From NCBI GenBank assembly GCA_028683855.1, contig JAQUHA010000021.1:1-64000 (forward strand): DNA of 64,000 bases. The letters are read 5' to 3'. This stretch comes from Desulfuromonadaceae bacterium. Its GTDB lineage: Bacteria; Desulfobacterota; Desulfuromonadia; Geobacterales; Pseudopelobacteraceae. Numbering within the stretch: position 1 is the stretch's first letter; each line of letters begins with the position of its first letter. Shown one piece after another: positions 52,988 to 61,670 of this stretch. The translations under genes were made by a program, and so were the position numbers. Below the pieces are notes generated by a model. That model was given only the letters and a program-made list of their open reading frames with translations. It was not told the DNA's origin and did no database searches.

Positions 52988-53070
52988 AATATATTGTTTT
53001 AAACAATAATCAATTAGCACAAGCATTGTCAAGAAACAAAATAGGAACAAAATAGGGAATTCAATAAAAA

Positions 53071-53853
53071 CTAGGGAGATGTTCCTTGGCATTTGCTAGC
53101 TGATATTTTCAAGGCAAGTCTTTCGTGCGCCAAGAACCAACATCTCCCCGAGATGGCTACATATTTTTTATTTGTTGTTGTCGTATAGCCGAGCCCGTAC
53201 TCTGTGATAATAAACAGCGGAGCCCTGGGGCTATCACCCAGCTTCTGACGTATGTTCTTGATGTGGCTGTCGATATTCCGCTCATAACCGTCGAAGTGGT
53301 AGCCCATAGCCTTATCAACCAGTTCTTCACGGGTAAAGGTCTTGCCGGGAGTCGCTGCAAGCGTGAAAAGGATCTTGAATTCCACTGCCGTCAACCGGAT
53401 GGCATCACCCTTGAGAATGACCGCGTGGTTGCGGTCATCGAGAACAAGGTGACCCTGGTTAAAACTGAGTCGCAGGCCGCTCTCGGTTGTTCCTGACCGT
53501 TTGAGAACCGCCTGGACCCTGGCCACGAGCTCACGCGGGCTGAATGGTTTCACAATGTAGTCGTCAGCGCCCAGGGCAAATCCTGCCAAACGTTCTTCTT
53601 CCGATGCCTTGGCGGTCAAAATCACTACCGGTATATCTGCACGCTCTTTCAACTCCCGGCAGACTGCCTCTCCGCTCACGTCGGGCAGCATGAGGTCGAG
53701 GACCACCAGTGTCGGCGGCTCGGTCGAGATGTTGTTAATAGCCTCCCTGCCTGATGAAACATGCTTCACCCTGAATCCGGCCTGCTCCAGATACGCAATC
53801 GCGACTTCTGCAATTCTGGCGTCATCTTCTACGAGAAGAATCGTGCTGGTCAT
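53071..53853 (-). CDS. OmpR/PhoB-family response regulator, orphan
   Basis: A 260-residue protein. Receiver (about 1-115) has LVEDD, VVLDLMLPDVSG with phosphoacceptor Asp, and VKPFSPREL; the winged helix (about 130-225) has LTAVEFKILFTLAATPGKTFTREELVDKAMG and RNIDSHIKNIRQKLGD. After GLGYTTT, where OmpR proteins normally end, the frame goes on for about 34 unrelated residues (Cys and basic). The usual histidine kinase is missing from this locus, so the original tail and kinase may have been lost by deletion and phosphorylation may come from elsewhere. Confidence 0.85.
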   Translation of the reverse strand: MTSTILLVEDDARIAEVAIAYLEQAGFRVKHVSSGREAINNISTEPPTLVVLDLMLPDVSGEAVCRELKERADIPVVILTAKASEEERLAGFALGADDYIVKPFSPRELVARVQAVLKRSGTTESGLRLSFNQGHLVLDDRNHAVILKGDAIRLTAVEFKILFTLAATPGKTFTREELVDKAMGYHFDGYERNIDSHIKNIRQKLGDSPRAPLFIITEYGLGYTTTTNKKYVAISGRCWFLAHERLALKISASKCQGTSP

Positions 53854-53855
53854 TT

Positions 53856-54545
53856 TTAGTCACACTCCACGACTGCTGTGCTGCTGCAACTGCATGAGCA
53901 GGACATGCCATTTGCCTTGCCGAATGACTCCCGTCCCTCTTTGAAGGTAAGCCAGGCGATCAACAGTGCGCCGATGGAGTCGAGACTACCGATGCCGGTC
54001 ACCTGGAAGCTGACACTGGCGACCAACAACACAACTGACAGATACACGCAGGCCCTGGAGCAGGCCGCATCAGCCAGAATCGCCGGAGATTTCAATGCCT
54101 TGCCTACCTTGGTCTTGTAGTGTATCAGAAGCCACATGAACGACATGGACACCAGTGAGACGACGATACCCCATATCGTAGTTTCGGGCTTGTGCTGCGC
54201 AACAATGTTCAGGATCGCCATGGCAAGCAGACCGGCGGTCAGAAGATAAAAGGCTCCGCCAGTAATTATGAGCGCCCGTTGTTCGAAGGCGTCTTTTGTT
54301 TCTCCATTATTGGCACGGATTCGTTTGATCATGTGCCAGACACCGACAGCAGAAATGACTTCTATGAATGAGTCAACCCCGGAGCCAAAGAGTGTCAGAG
54401 TTTCATCTGCAGTCCCCAGAGCCATGGATACAAAACCTTCCACCAGGTTGTAGCCGATGGTCAGCATGGCGAGAAGATTGGCACGGGCGAGGAGCCTGTC
54501 GCGTTTCGATAGTTGCCATTTCAGGGAGTTCCCTTCCGATACCAC
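53856..54545 (-). CDS. Cation diffusion facilitator-like transporter
   Basis: About 229 residues with five or six helices. LVEGFVSMALGTADETLTLFGSGVDSFIEVISAVGVW is the CDF core, with Gly, Asp and Glu residues in the metal-site helices, and SRACVYLSVVLLVASVSFQVTG follows. The C-terminus ends SCSCSCSS, a Cys run. It likely exports Zn, Cd or similar. The start is uncertain: GTG 54545 keeps a 25-base overlap with the upstream gene; no Shine-Dalgarno is evident. A longer frame to 54779 lies within that gene. Confidence 0.75.
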   Translation of the reverse strand: MVSEGNSLKWQLSKRDRLLARANLLAMLTIGYNLVEGFVSMALGTADETLTLFGSGVDSFIEVISAVGVWHMIKRIRANNGETKDAFEQRALIITGGAFYLLTAGLLAMAILNIVAQHKPETTIWGIVVSLVSMSFMWLLIHYKTKVGKALKSPAILADAACSRACVYLSVVLLVASVSFQVTGIGSLDSIGALLIAWLTFKEGRESFGKANGMSCSCSCSSTAVVECD

Positions 54546-54916
54546 AATGCTGCTACAATACCGTAGATGCAGTTCAGCCCTATGACGACCAGTGGCGTAA
54601 CTGCACCGAAGCCAAGCCCAAACATCCCTTTGCCCATCTCCGGCAATACCATAAAGAGCATCATGGCCGAGGGGAGCAGACTGAAAAGACAACCTCGCAG
54701 GACAACCTTTTTCTTGAGCAGCGGCAGCAGGAGCAGCAGCATCCAGATACCACCCCAAACCATCCGCTGATAGAGCCAAGGAGCTGAAAATTCAGGCTTC
54801 ATACTCAAACCTATCAGGTCACTGATTCCAACCTTCCCCAAGAACCAGATGTTGAAACTGTCGACAAAACCACCCAGAGCGCCACCGGCAAATGCAACGC
54901 TTACCTTACGAATCAT
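54521..54916 (-). CDS. Small membrane protein, 131 residues
   Basis: Four hydrophobic segments (for example MLLLLLPLLK, PSAMMLFMVLPEM and VVIGLNCIYGIVAALWY). GGALGGFVDSFNIWFLGKVG may be a conserved entry. Family not recognised. The ATG overlaps the ArsR stop by four bases and it overlaps the CDF gene, so all three are co-translated. It could be an auxiliary to the transporter. Confidence 0.65.
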   Translation of the reverse strand: MIRKVSVAFAGGALGGFVDSFNIWFLGKVGISDLIGLSMKPEFSAPWLYQRMVWGGIWMLLLLLPLLKKKVVLRGCLFSLLPSAMMLFMVLPEMGKGMFGLGFGAVTPLVVIGLNCIYGIVAALWYRKGTP

Positions 54917-55281
54917 GGTGAGACTCCTTGTGAACTGATATGGCTGAGTCCTTCGCGCAGGAGATTTCCCACGTGACTGTCATCCAGCGAATAGTAGACG
55001 ATCCGGCCATCCTTCCGGTATTTGACCACCCGCAGTGAACGAAGAAGTCGCAACTGATGAGAGACCGCAGATTTGGTGGTTCCAAGGAGGCTGGCAATAT
55101 CGCACACGCAGAGTTCTTCAAGAGATAGTGCATGGAGAATACGAACACGGGTGGGATCACCGAGCACCCGGAAGGTCTCGGCTAGACGGAACAAGGTTTC
55201 TTCTTCAGGTGTGGCGTTCTTGACAGCAGTGACTTTTGCTTCATTGATCAAACTGATCGTGCAGACAGCCCTTTCATTCAT
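54913..55281 (-). CDS. ArsR/SmtB-family metal-sensing repressor, CadC-like
   Basis: A 122-residue winged-helix protein. LFRLAETFRVLGDPTRVRILHALS then ELCVCDIASLLGTTKSAVSHQLRLLR: the ELCVCD box on the alpha3 helix is the soft-metal (Cd/Pb/Zn) site of CadC/SmtB, and a further Cys lies at residue 7 as in CadC. Apo-protein represses; metal binding releases it. First gene of the transporter operon. Confidence 0.92.
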   Translation of the reverse strand: MNERAVCTISLINEAKVTAVKNATPEEETLFRLAETFRVLGDPTRVRILHALSLEELCVCDIASLLGTTKSAVSHQLRLLRSLRVVKYRKDGRIVYYSLDDSHVGNLLREGLSHISSQGVSP

Positions 55282-55292
55282 TCGTTACCTCG

Positions 55293-55316
55293 ATAGTTGA
55301 GCAATAATTCAACTAT
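55293..55316. promoter_or_regulatory. Palindromic operator for the ArsR-family repressor
   Basis: ATAGTTGA (55293-55300) and TCAACTAT (55309-55316) are perfect 8-base complements with an 8-base spacer, resembling SmtB/CadC operators. It lies 12-35 bases upstream of the arsR start. A further pair, AACTATAC (55311-55318) and GTATAGTT (about 55349-55356), may be a second site. Confidence 0.7.
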
Positions 55317-55457
55317 ACGTTACGAAATCTAGGCGCTATCTGTCAATGTATAGTTTTCAGGAGAATCACTAAGCTAGTCACGAGAGTCAACTTGGCTCTT
55401 TTCTTGTATAATCTCCCGTAAATTGTTAGTGTTACACCTTCTTTTGGAGGTTCCCGT

Positions 55458-56270
55458 ATGAGCATCAACAGACCCTTTCTTGCTGTATTGTTGATAGTCA
55501 GCCTAATATTGTCCGTTCCAGTAATGGCAGCTCAAACCGGTTGCCCAGAACACTTTGTTAACGGACAAGCCCCTGATTTCATCAGTCAGAAGCTCACCGT
55601 CAAAACCCGTGAAATCTGCTATTCGGGTTTTGCGGTCAAGCATTCCGGTGTGACCAGGACGCCGCTCTATGCAGCTGAGCACTTGACGCGTGATCGGATT
55701 TTTCAAGGTAAAGGTCTAAAACGGCAGAGCAAGTTCCACCCCGACGAGAATATCCCGCGTTCGGAACGGGCTGAACTGCATCACTATGCCAGATCTGACT
55801 ATGACCGTGGCCACATAGCACCATCTGCTGACATGTTCGACATTAAATCACAGTATGAATGCTTTTCCTTGGCGAATATGGTTCCCCAGATACCCGAAAA
55901 TAACCGCGGGCCATGGGGGGGCATAGAATCTGCTGTGAGGATGATGGCGAAGAGGTCAGGTGATCTGTATGTAGTGACTGGCCCAATTTTTCAGGGTGGC
56001 GATGTTCAACAAATCGGTGGCGCCGTAATGGTCCCTACAAAATTGTTTAAAGCTGTGTACGACCCACTGAGAAAAGAAGCCGGTGCATACCTTATTGACA
56101 ACGCTGCTGATGCCCAACCCCAAAAAATCTCGATAACAGAGTTAGAAAAAGTGGCGGGTATCAGTATTTTCCCGTCAGTTGAAGAAAATGTGAAATCAAG
56201 ACTCATGCGTCTTCCTAATCCCAGATCATTCAAAGATCGTAAACGTAAAGGAGGGCGAGGTGGACAATAA
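55458..56270 (+). CDS. DNA/RNA non-specific endonuclease (NucA type), exported
   Basis: A 270-residue protein with a signal peptide (about 1-25). The catalytic DRGH motif is in YDRGHIAPSADM, the metal Asn in NMVPQIPENNRGPW; VTGPIFQGG and the C-terminal helix also fit the bba-Me nuclease family. It digests extracellular or periplasmic DNA and RNA. The next gene overlaps its end by 11 bases, so a secreted nuclease is co-expressed with intracellular DNA enzymes. Confidence 0.88.
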   Translation: MSINRPFLAVLLIVSLILSVPVMAAQTGCPEHFVNGQAPDFISQKLTVKTREICYSGFAVKHSGVTRTPLYAAEHLTRDRIFQGKGLKRQSKFHPDENIPRSERAELHHYARSDYDRGHIAPSADMFDIKSQYECFSLANMVPQIPENNRGPWGGIESAVRMMAKRSGDLYVVTGPIFQGGDVQQIGGAVMVPTKLFKAVYDPLRKEAGAYLIDNAADAQPQKISITELEKVAGISIFPSVEENVKSRLMRLPNPRSFKDRKRKGGRGGQ

Positions 56271-56514
56271 AGTTATCAGCCCATTCAAGAACGAAAGTGA
56301 ATGCCTTCAGATAGGCTCCCTTACTGTTGAGAATCGTTTGGACCGGTTGTCCATCTTTGGCAGCATAGATATTACTCGGGATAAAGAGGGGTTAGCTGTT
56401 GCGCGAGAACTGAAGAGTATTTTGGATCTGACCCTGACGGAACTGGAAAGCGCCGAGCTTCCTGACAAAGTGACACTGAAACCGGCCAAGACCGTTAATA
56501 ACTCCTTTGAGTAG
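56260..56514 (+). CDS. Hypothetical protein, 84 residues
   Basis: Starts at GTG with AAAGGAGGGCGAG upstream. A small mixed alpha/beta protein: RLSIFGSIDITRDKEGLAVARELKSIL, then an acidic helix. No family recognised and no signal peptide. The gene overlaps the nuclease and the following gene is close, so it belongs to the plus-strand operon. Confidence 0.65.
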   Translation: MDNKVISPFKNESECLQIGSLTVENRLDRLSIFGSIDITRDKEGLAVARELKSILDLTLTELESAELPDKVTLKPAKTVNNSFE

Positions 56515-56533
56515 GCAGATCACAGCATGGAGC

Positions 56534-56818
56534 ATGGAATTGCCGAAATCCATTGAAGTGACCATCGAACCTGATGATAACTACCCCAATCAACTTCAAC
56601 CCGAACATGACGAGGATGGGGTAGATGTTCCTTGGAACAGCATCAACCTGGAAACACTACGCAACCTAATTTCCGAATTCGTCACCCGGGAATGGCCAGA
56701 CACGGAATACTCCCTCGAAACGAAAATTGATCAAGTGCTGAAGCAGTTCCGCACCGGGCAGGCGAAAATAGTTTTCGACCTGGTATCCAAAACCTGTAAC
56801 ATCATCCCGAGCAGGTGA
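56534..56818 (+). CDS. Hypothetical protein, about 94 residues
   Basis: An acidic protein starting MELPKSIEVTIEPDD; NLETLRNLISEFVTREWPDTEYS is a helical block. No family recognised. A TTG at 56507 in frame is an alternative start. It overlaps the xseA start by four bases (GTGA), so it is probably translationally coupled to exonuclease VII. Confidence 0.6.
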   Translation: MELPKSIEVTIEPDDNYPNQLQPEHDEDGVDVPWNSINLETLRNLISEFVTREWPDTEYSLETKIDQVLKQFRTGQAKIVFDLVSKTCNIIPSR

Positions 56819-58407
56819 CCACATCGATGGAGAAACGATTCTTCCCCCTCTCCGCTATCACAAAGCGGATCAATGAACTGCTGGAACCTGCCATCAGCAA
56901 GCAGTTCTGGGTCAAGGCCGAGATATCCACTGGCCGGGAACGAGGTGGAGCTTTTTACTGTGATCTGGTTGAAATGGATGGCGGCGGAAAAATCGTCGCA
57001 AAGATAGCCTGCACCATCTGGCAGAGAGAACTCGCCACCATAAAAGAACTGTTTAAAGCCAGGAACATGGATCTTGTGCTGACAAATGGCACGGTGGTTG
57101 GCTTTCTCTGTTCTCTTCAGTTTAGTCCCCAGTATGGCTTGTCCCTCAGAGTAATCGATGCCGATCCATCGATTGCGTTGGGTGAAATGGAACTGAAAAA
57201 GAGAGAGATCATCGAGCGCCTGCAAAAGGAAGGGCTGTTCGAGACGAACAAGGAACGCTTCGTACCGATCCTCCCGATAAGGCTTGGCCTGATTACCAGT
57301 GCCGGGAGCGCGGCATACAATGACTTCATCCAGACCCTCACGGCGTCAGGCTACGGCTTCAAGATTTACCTGGCCGATGCTATGGTCCAGGGAGATCAGA
57401 CAGAGAAATCGGTCCTTCGAGCCTTGGATGCCCTTACCGGACTCGATGTCGACCTTGTGCTTATCCTCCGGGGTGGCGGCAGCAAGACTGATCTCTACTT
57501 CCTGGATAATGAGGCCATTGCCAGGAAAATTGCCGGATACCCCAAGCCGGTGTGGACCGGCATCGGCCACGAAATCGATACGAGTATCCTGGACTATATC
57601 GCCAATCGCTCTTTTAAGACACCGACGGCGGCAGCAGAGGAACTGGTGGCCCGCTTTGTCCAGATGCACCGGCAGTTGGACGAGGCAACCAACACCTTGA
57701 AGACTGTCTGGGCCTACCGGTTGAAAATCGACCAGGACTATCTGGCAAGGGCGGTGACCGGCATCCAGCAGGGGCCGAGAAAACTGCTTGATGTGACAGC
57801 AAGTTGCTTGAGGGAGCAGGCACAAGAACTGCGTGCCCGGGTACAGCGTCGGTTGTCAACTGAGCAGATTGGAATAGGGAGAAGAAGGGAAAAATTACGT
57901 TCTCTCCCACTGACACTGACCAAAAATCACTTGGAACGCCTGGCAGCAAAACGGCAAGAACTCTCATCGGGAGTAACTCACTGTCTTAACCGAACAGGAG
58001 AGACTCTGTCAGGACTGAAGCAACGCTTTGAAAAGGAGCGCTTTCTGCGGCGCCTGGCAGTTGAGCGTGAGCGCAACGAGAAAAACCGGCAGCAATTGAA
58101 AGCCCGGTTTTTTTCGGCATTCAAAATGAAATCGATGCTTCTCGCGAATATCAAGGGTCGGCTCAAGCAAGAGCGGGTTTTGCAGAGGATTGCTTTGGCT
58201 CGTACCAGCCTGAATGACAAAATGGCCACCTTGAAAGCTATTGACCCGCAGACTGTTCTGAAGCGTGGCTTTGCCCTTGTCTACAGCCAACAGGGCACTC
58301 TTGTCAGATCCATTGCGGATGTCGCTGAAAAGCAGATAATTCAAACCCGCTTAGCTGATGGTTCTCTGATCAGCGAAGTTACTGCAAAGGAGATAAACCA
58401 TGAGTGA
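56815..58407 (+). CDS. xseA: Exonuclease VII large subunit, divergent
   Basis: About 530 residues (GTG 56815, or ATG 56827), longer than the usual 400-460. N-terminal OB-fold (FFPLSAITKRINELL, FWVKAEIS, GAFYCDLVEM, YGLSLRVIDADPSIALGEMELKKREI), then the nuclease core (LPIRLGLITSAGSAAYNDFIQTL, DAMVQGDQTEKSVLRAL, VLILRGGGSKTDL, VWTGIGHEIDTSILDYIANRSFKTPTAAAE). The extra length is a Lys/Arg/Leu/Gln-rich coiled-coil C-terminus. Degrades single-stranded DNA from both ends. Followed at once by xseB. Confidence 0.88.
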   Translation: MTTSMEKRFFPLSAITKRINELLEPAISKQFWVKAEISTGRERGGAFYCDLVEMDGGGKIVAKIACTIWQRELATIKELFKARNMDLVLTNGTVVGFLCSLQFSPQYGLSLRVIDADPSIALGEMELKKREIIERLQKEGLFETNKERFVPILPIRLGLITSAGSAAYNDFIQTLTASGYGFKIYLADAMVQGDQTEKSVLRALDALTGLDVDLVLILRGGGSKTDLYFLDNEAIARKIAGYPKPVWTGIGHEIDTSILDYIANRSFKTPTAAAEELVARFVQMHRQLDEATNTLKTVWAYRLKIDQDYLARAVTGIQQGPRKLLDVTASCLREQAQELRARVQRRLSTEQIGIGRRREKLRSLPLTLTKNHLERLAAKRQELSSGVTHCLNRTGETLSGLKQRFEKERFLRRLAVERERNEKNRQQLKARFFSAFKMKSMLLANIKGRLKQERVLQRIALARTSLNDKMATLKAIDPQTVLKRGFALVYSQQGTLVRSIADVAEKQIIQTRLADGSLISEVTAKEINHE

Positions 58408-58606
58408 CACTACCGAACCTACTTATGAGCAGAAAGTTGAAAAACTGGACGAGATCCTGACGAAGCTTGACAATTCAGAGACCCCTATCGACAAACTTGC
58501 AGAAGATGTCAAGGAAGGAACCCGGTTAATCAGGGAACTGGACAAAAAGCTCAAGCAGGTCGAGACTGAAGTGCTTGATGCCTTTAAGGAACTGGAAAGC
58601 GACTGA
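58400..58606 (+). CDS. xseB: Exonuclease VII small subunit
   Basis: A 68-residue protein. TYEQKVEKLDEILTKLDNSET then IDKLAEDVKEGTRLIRELDKKLKQVETEV is the XseB helical hairpin, several copies of which bind one XseA. It overlaps the xseA end by 8 bases. Confidence 0.92.
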   Translation: MSDTTEPTYEQKVEKLDEILTKLDNSETPIDKLAEDVKEGTRLIRELDKKLKQVETEVLDAFKELESD

Positions 58607-58627
58607 TATTAATAGAGGACACAGCAA

Positions 58628-58903
58628 ATGACCAAAGCAGATATTGTTGAAAGAATCCATACCAGTACGGGTATGACCCAGAAGGAGTCGGCAGAAATGG
58701 TGGAGGCAGTCTTTTCCATCATGAAATCGACCCTTGAAACCGGCGAGACTTTGAAAATCTCTGGCTTCGGCAGTTTTGTGGTGAAACAGAAAAACGACCG
58801 GCGGGGCCGCAATCCTCAGACGGGCGAAGCAATCACCATTGAGGCGCGGCGTATATTAACCTTTAAGCCAAGCACTGTGCTGCGCGATGCAATCAACAAG
58901 TAG
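58628..58903 (+). CDS. HU/IHF-family DNA-binding protein
   Basis: A 91-residue protein. MTKADIVERIHTSTGMTQKES and SGFGSFVVKQKNDRRGRNPQTGEAITIEARRILTFKPS match IHF-alpha/HU: the RRGRNPQTG arm intercalates into and bends DNA. It may serve this accessory module as its own nucleoid protein, since the host chromosome must have others. Confidence 0.93.
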   Translation: MTKADIVERIHTSTGMTQKESAEMVEAVFSIMKSTLETGETLKISGFGSFVVKQKNDRRGRNPQTGEAITIEARRILTFKPSTVLRDAINK

Positions 58904-58933
58904 AGATTACAGTGTCAGCGAGGATGTGACCTC

Positions 58934-59173
58934 ATGAAGTTTGGAATTCGTACACCATCTCTGACGAAAAGGATTGCTGCACGGACATCATTGAAGAGAT
59001 ACGTCCGGCAGTCGTTGGGTCTCAAAGCCCCGAGAGGATGGGGTTGGCTGACAAATCCCAAGAAGGCAGCCTACAACAGAGTCTACAATCGGACGTCTGT
59101 TGGTTGCTTGATTCCGTTGACAGTAATTTTCGTAATTATTTCACTTGCAGTATTCGCTCTGGCAAAGATTTGA
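58934..59173 (+). CDS. Small basic membrane-anchored protein, 79 residues
   Basis: A basic N-terminal half (FGIRTPSLTKRIAARTSLKRY, then LGLKAPRGWGWLTNPKKAAYNRVYNRTS) and a C-terminal hydrophobic helix (LIPLTVIFVIISLAVFALA). This pattern recurs in phage and integrative-element genomes, but its function is not known to me. It overlaps the next gene's leader. Confidence 0.7.
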   Translation: MKFGIRTPSLTKRIAARTSLKRYVRQSLGLKAPRGWGWLTNPKKAAYNRVYNRTSVGCLIPLTVIFVIISLAVFALAKI

Positions 59174-59189
59174 TAAAAGAAGGATTCCG

Positions 59190-60125
59190 TTGGAAAAGAC
59201 AGCCAAAGACATACCTATGAATCCGATTGAAGCAGAGATCGCCGTAACAGGTCTTCATGCGACTGGCAATTACAAGGTGCTGCGCAGAATTAACCTGAGC
59301 CAGGACAACCGTTTTGCCGGCAAGGTTATAGCCAACCCCAGGATCGGCCTCTGCCTCGACACGGAAACAACCGGATTGAACCCTGCTTGCGACAAGATAA
59401 TTGAGCTTGGGATCGTGGCCTTTCTGTATGACCCGCTGACGGCAGAAATCATAAAAGTCGTCGACAGGTATGCCGGATTTGAAGACCCAGGATTTCCACT
59501 TTCGGCAGAAACGACAGCAATTACCGGCATCACCGACGACATGGTGTCTGGCAAGTCCTTTGATGGTGACTATGTCTGCCGGCTTGCTGGTCAAGCAAGC
59601 CTGGTGATTGCTCATAACGCCGCGTTTGATCGCAAGTTCGCAGAAGCCCGCTACCCTTTCTTCTCCGGAATGCCTTGGGCATGTTCAATTACACAGATCG
59701 ACTGGCATGCGGAGAGGATAACAACCCGGGTCTTGGAATACCTGCTTTTTAAATTTGGCTGGTTCATCAATGCCCATCGCGCCTTGGACGATGCCGAAGG
59801 TTTGCTTGGTCTTCTCCTGGAAACATTGCCAGTTAGTGGCGCTCCTGTTTTCAAAGTACTTGCGGACAAATATGAGGATATCACCGCGAAAATCTGTGCC
59901 GTAGGTGCCCCCTTTGACAAGAAAGATGTACTGAAACAGAGAGGATACCGCTGGAACGATGGGGCCCAAGGTGGGTGCAAGGCATGGTGGACAAGTGTTT
60001 CCGGGGATATGGAAAGAGAGGAACTTACCTGGCTTGCCAACGAAGTTTATCCCGGTGGTATAACGGACAGCGTCGAAATAACCAGAGTCAACGCACTTGA
60101 TCGCTTCTCTATTCGGGAGAGATAA
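59190..60125 (+). CDS. DnaQ-like 3'-5' exonuclease
   Basis: About 311 residues. Exo I ICLDTETTGLNPACDKIIELG (ICLDTET variant GLCLDTET), Exo II VIAHNAAFDRKF and Exo III AHRALDDAEG give the DEDDh active site. The N-terminal about 50 residues and C-terminal domain (LKQRGYRWNDGAQGG, ELTWLANEVY) are the extensions of the DNA polymerase III epsilon-like family. Start TTG 59190 has AGAAGGA upstream; the ATG at 59217 is an alternative. Confidence 0.85.
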   Translation: MEKTAKDIPMNPIEAEIAVTGLHATGNYKVLRRINLSQDNRFAGKVIANPRIGLCLDTETTGLNPACDKIIELGIVAFLYDPLTAEIIKVVDRYAGFEDPGFPLSAETTAITGITDDMVSGKSFDGDYVCRLAGQASLVIAHNAAFDRKFAEARYPFFSGMPWACSITQIDWHAERITTRVLEYLLFKFGWFINAHRALDDAEGLLGLLLETLPVSGAPVFKVLADKYEDITAKICAVGAPFDKKDVLKQRGYRWNDGAQGGCKAWWTSVSGDMEREELTWLANEVYPGGITDSVEITRVNALDRFSIRER

Positions 60126-60145
60126 ACATATATGTGGAATGTCTC

Positions 60146-60739
60146 ATGGCGATAACCGAGCAAATATTGACTGGTTCTGCCGTTGAAGACAGTCTCAACG
60201 ATATAGCATCACTTCGAATCGAGATTTTTCGAGAATTCCCCTACCTGTACGATGGCCGCCGTGAGGACGAACTCAACTATCTGAAGCTTTACTCCGTAAC
60301 CCCTGATTCATTCGTGATCATCGTCAAAGAGGAGGAAAAGGTTGCAGGTGCGGCCACCGGGATGCCGCTGCGACATGAGGCAACGGAACTGGTTGAGCCG
60401 TTCAGCGGCACAGCATATCCTGTCGACGAGATCTTCTATGTGGGTGAACTGCTCTTTTACCCCGAACATCGCAATCACGGTATGGGGATGCAGGTAGTGC
60501 GAATGGTCGAGGAGCAGGTTCGTTCCTACAGTACCTACCGGTACCTGACCTGTGCCACTGTGGTTCGGCCAGACGACCACCCGCTGCGTCCGTCAGACTA
60601 TATCCCCATTGATAGGTTTCTCGCACACACCGGTTTCAATCCCCTGCCTGGAATAACGACGAGCTTCACCTGGCTGGAAACAGATGGTGTCAGGCGCTCC
60701 CACCCCATGAACTTCTGGATCAAGGAGTTGCAAGCATGA
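60146..60739 (+). CDS. GNAT-family acetyltransferase
   Basis: A 197-residue protein. FVIIVKEEEKVAGAATGMPLR and EIFYVGELLFYPEHRNHGMGMQVVRMVEEQV are the N-acyltransferase strands and acetyl-CoA-binding helix (RxxGxG/A variant RNHGMGMQ). The substrate is unknown. Its last base overlaps the next small gene (ATGA). Confidence 0.82.
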   Translation: MAITEQILTGSAVEDSLNDIASLRIEIFREFPYLYDGRREDELNYLKLYSVTPDSFVIIVKEEEKVAGAATGMPLRHEATELVEPFSGTAYPVDEIFYVGELLFYPEHRNHGMGMQVVRMVEEQVRSYSTYRYLTCATVVRPDDHPLRPSDYIPIDRFLAHTGFNPLPGITTSFTWLETDGVRRSHPMNFWIKELQA

Positions 60740-60906
60740 CCTGGCAATTGTGGCGTCAGGACGATAACGGCGTCAGGTACCTGGTCGGGACGTACAGCTT
60801 GAAGGAAGCGGCGCAAGAGAAGATAACAGAACTGACCAGGTGTCACCATAAGCAGACCTACTGGGTCAGTGAAGCAATAGAAACTACAACAGGTGCCGAA
60901 TCATGA
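60736..60906 (+). CDS. Small protein of 56 residues between the acetyltransferase and sagB-like gene
   Basis: MTWQLWRQDDNGVRYLVGTYS then KEAAQEKITELTRCHHKQTYWVSE: a compact alpha/beta protein. It overlaps both neighbours by four bases (ATGA at each side). The protein has a clear LWRQDDNG-(fold)-HKQTYW pattern that looks conserved. No function known to me. Confidence 0.7.
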   Translation: MTWQLWRQDDNGVRYLVGTYSLKEAAQEKITELTRCHHKQTYWVSEAIETTTGAES

Positions 60907-61670
60907 GGAAGCCGACGATAACCACAGAAAGCGGTAGGTATTTCCTGACAGACCGGATCAGGGAAGAGGTCAATTTCTATTGCACCCCGCAGTCTGAAGG
61001 GGTCGATCCACCTCCCGTGCAGAAACCGGCGCAACCTGGCAGCCGAATCATCCCTCTACCAACCCGACAAGAATGGTCGATTACTGCGTATGAGCTACAG
61101 ACAGCAATCGCCGATCGTGAGAGCCACCGCCGCTTTACGGGCGAGCACCTTTCCCTCGATGAATTGGCCTTTCTCCTCTGGTCAACCCAGGGTGTTCGTG
61201 CCGTGATCCACGAAGCTGCAGTTCTACGCACAGTCCCTTCCGCCGGTTGCCGTCACCCCTTTGAGACCTATCTTGGTGTGCTCAAGGTCGCCGGTCTTGA
61301 CCCGGGTCTGTATCGCTACCTTCCTCTTGATAACGCTCTTGTACATGAACGGGATCTCCCGAACCTGCCAGCCTATCTCACAGCCGCATGCCGCGGCCAG
61401 GCATTTGCCGGGCAAGCAGCCGTTACCTTCATCTGGACGGCGGTAATGGCTCGGACCGAGTGGCGCTACGCCGAAGCATCCTACAAAGTCATCGCACTTG
61501 ATGCCGGCCATGTCTGCCAGAACCTGTACCTAGCCTGCGAAGCGATCGGCTGCGGCACCTGCGCCATCGCTGCCTATAATCAGGGTCTGGCGGATGAACT
61601 GGTTGCCGTCGATGGTAATGAGGAATTCACTGTCTATATCGCACCGGTAGGCAAAGTAGCCAGAAAATGA
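60903..61670 (+). CDS. SagB-type nitroreductase-family oxidoreductase
   Basis: A 255-residue FMN-dependent nitroreductase of the SagB/ThcOx group. [68 protein letters not shown] and YIAPVGKV are typical. SagB proteins oxidise azolines during RiPP maturation, but no precursor or cyclodehydratase is beside it, so a general reductase role is more likely. Confidence 0.85.
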   Translation: MRKPTITTESGRYFLTDRIREEVNFYCTPQSEGVDPPPVQKPAQPGSRIIPLPTRQEWSITAYELQTAIADRESHRRFTGEHLSLDELAFLLWSTQGVRAVIHEAAVLRTVPSAGCRHPFETYLGVLKVAGLDPGLYRYLPLDNALVHERDLPNLPAYLTAACRGQAFAGQAAVTFIWTAVMARTEWRYAEASYKVIALDAGHVCQNLYLACEAIGCGTCAIAAYNQGLADELVAVDGNEEFTVYIAPVGKVARK

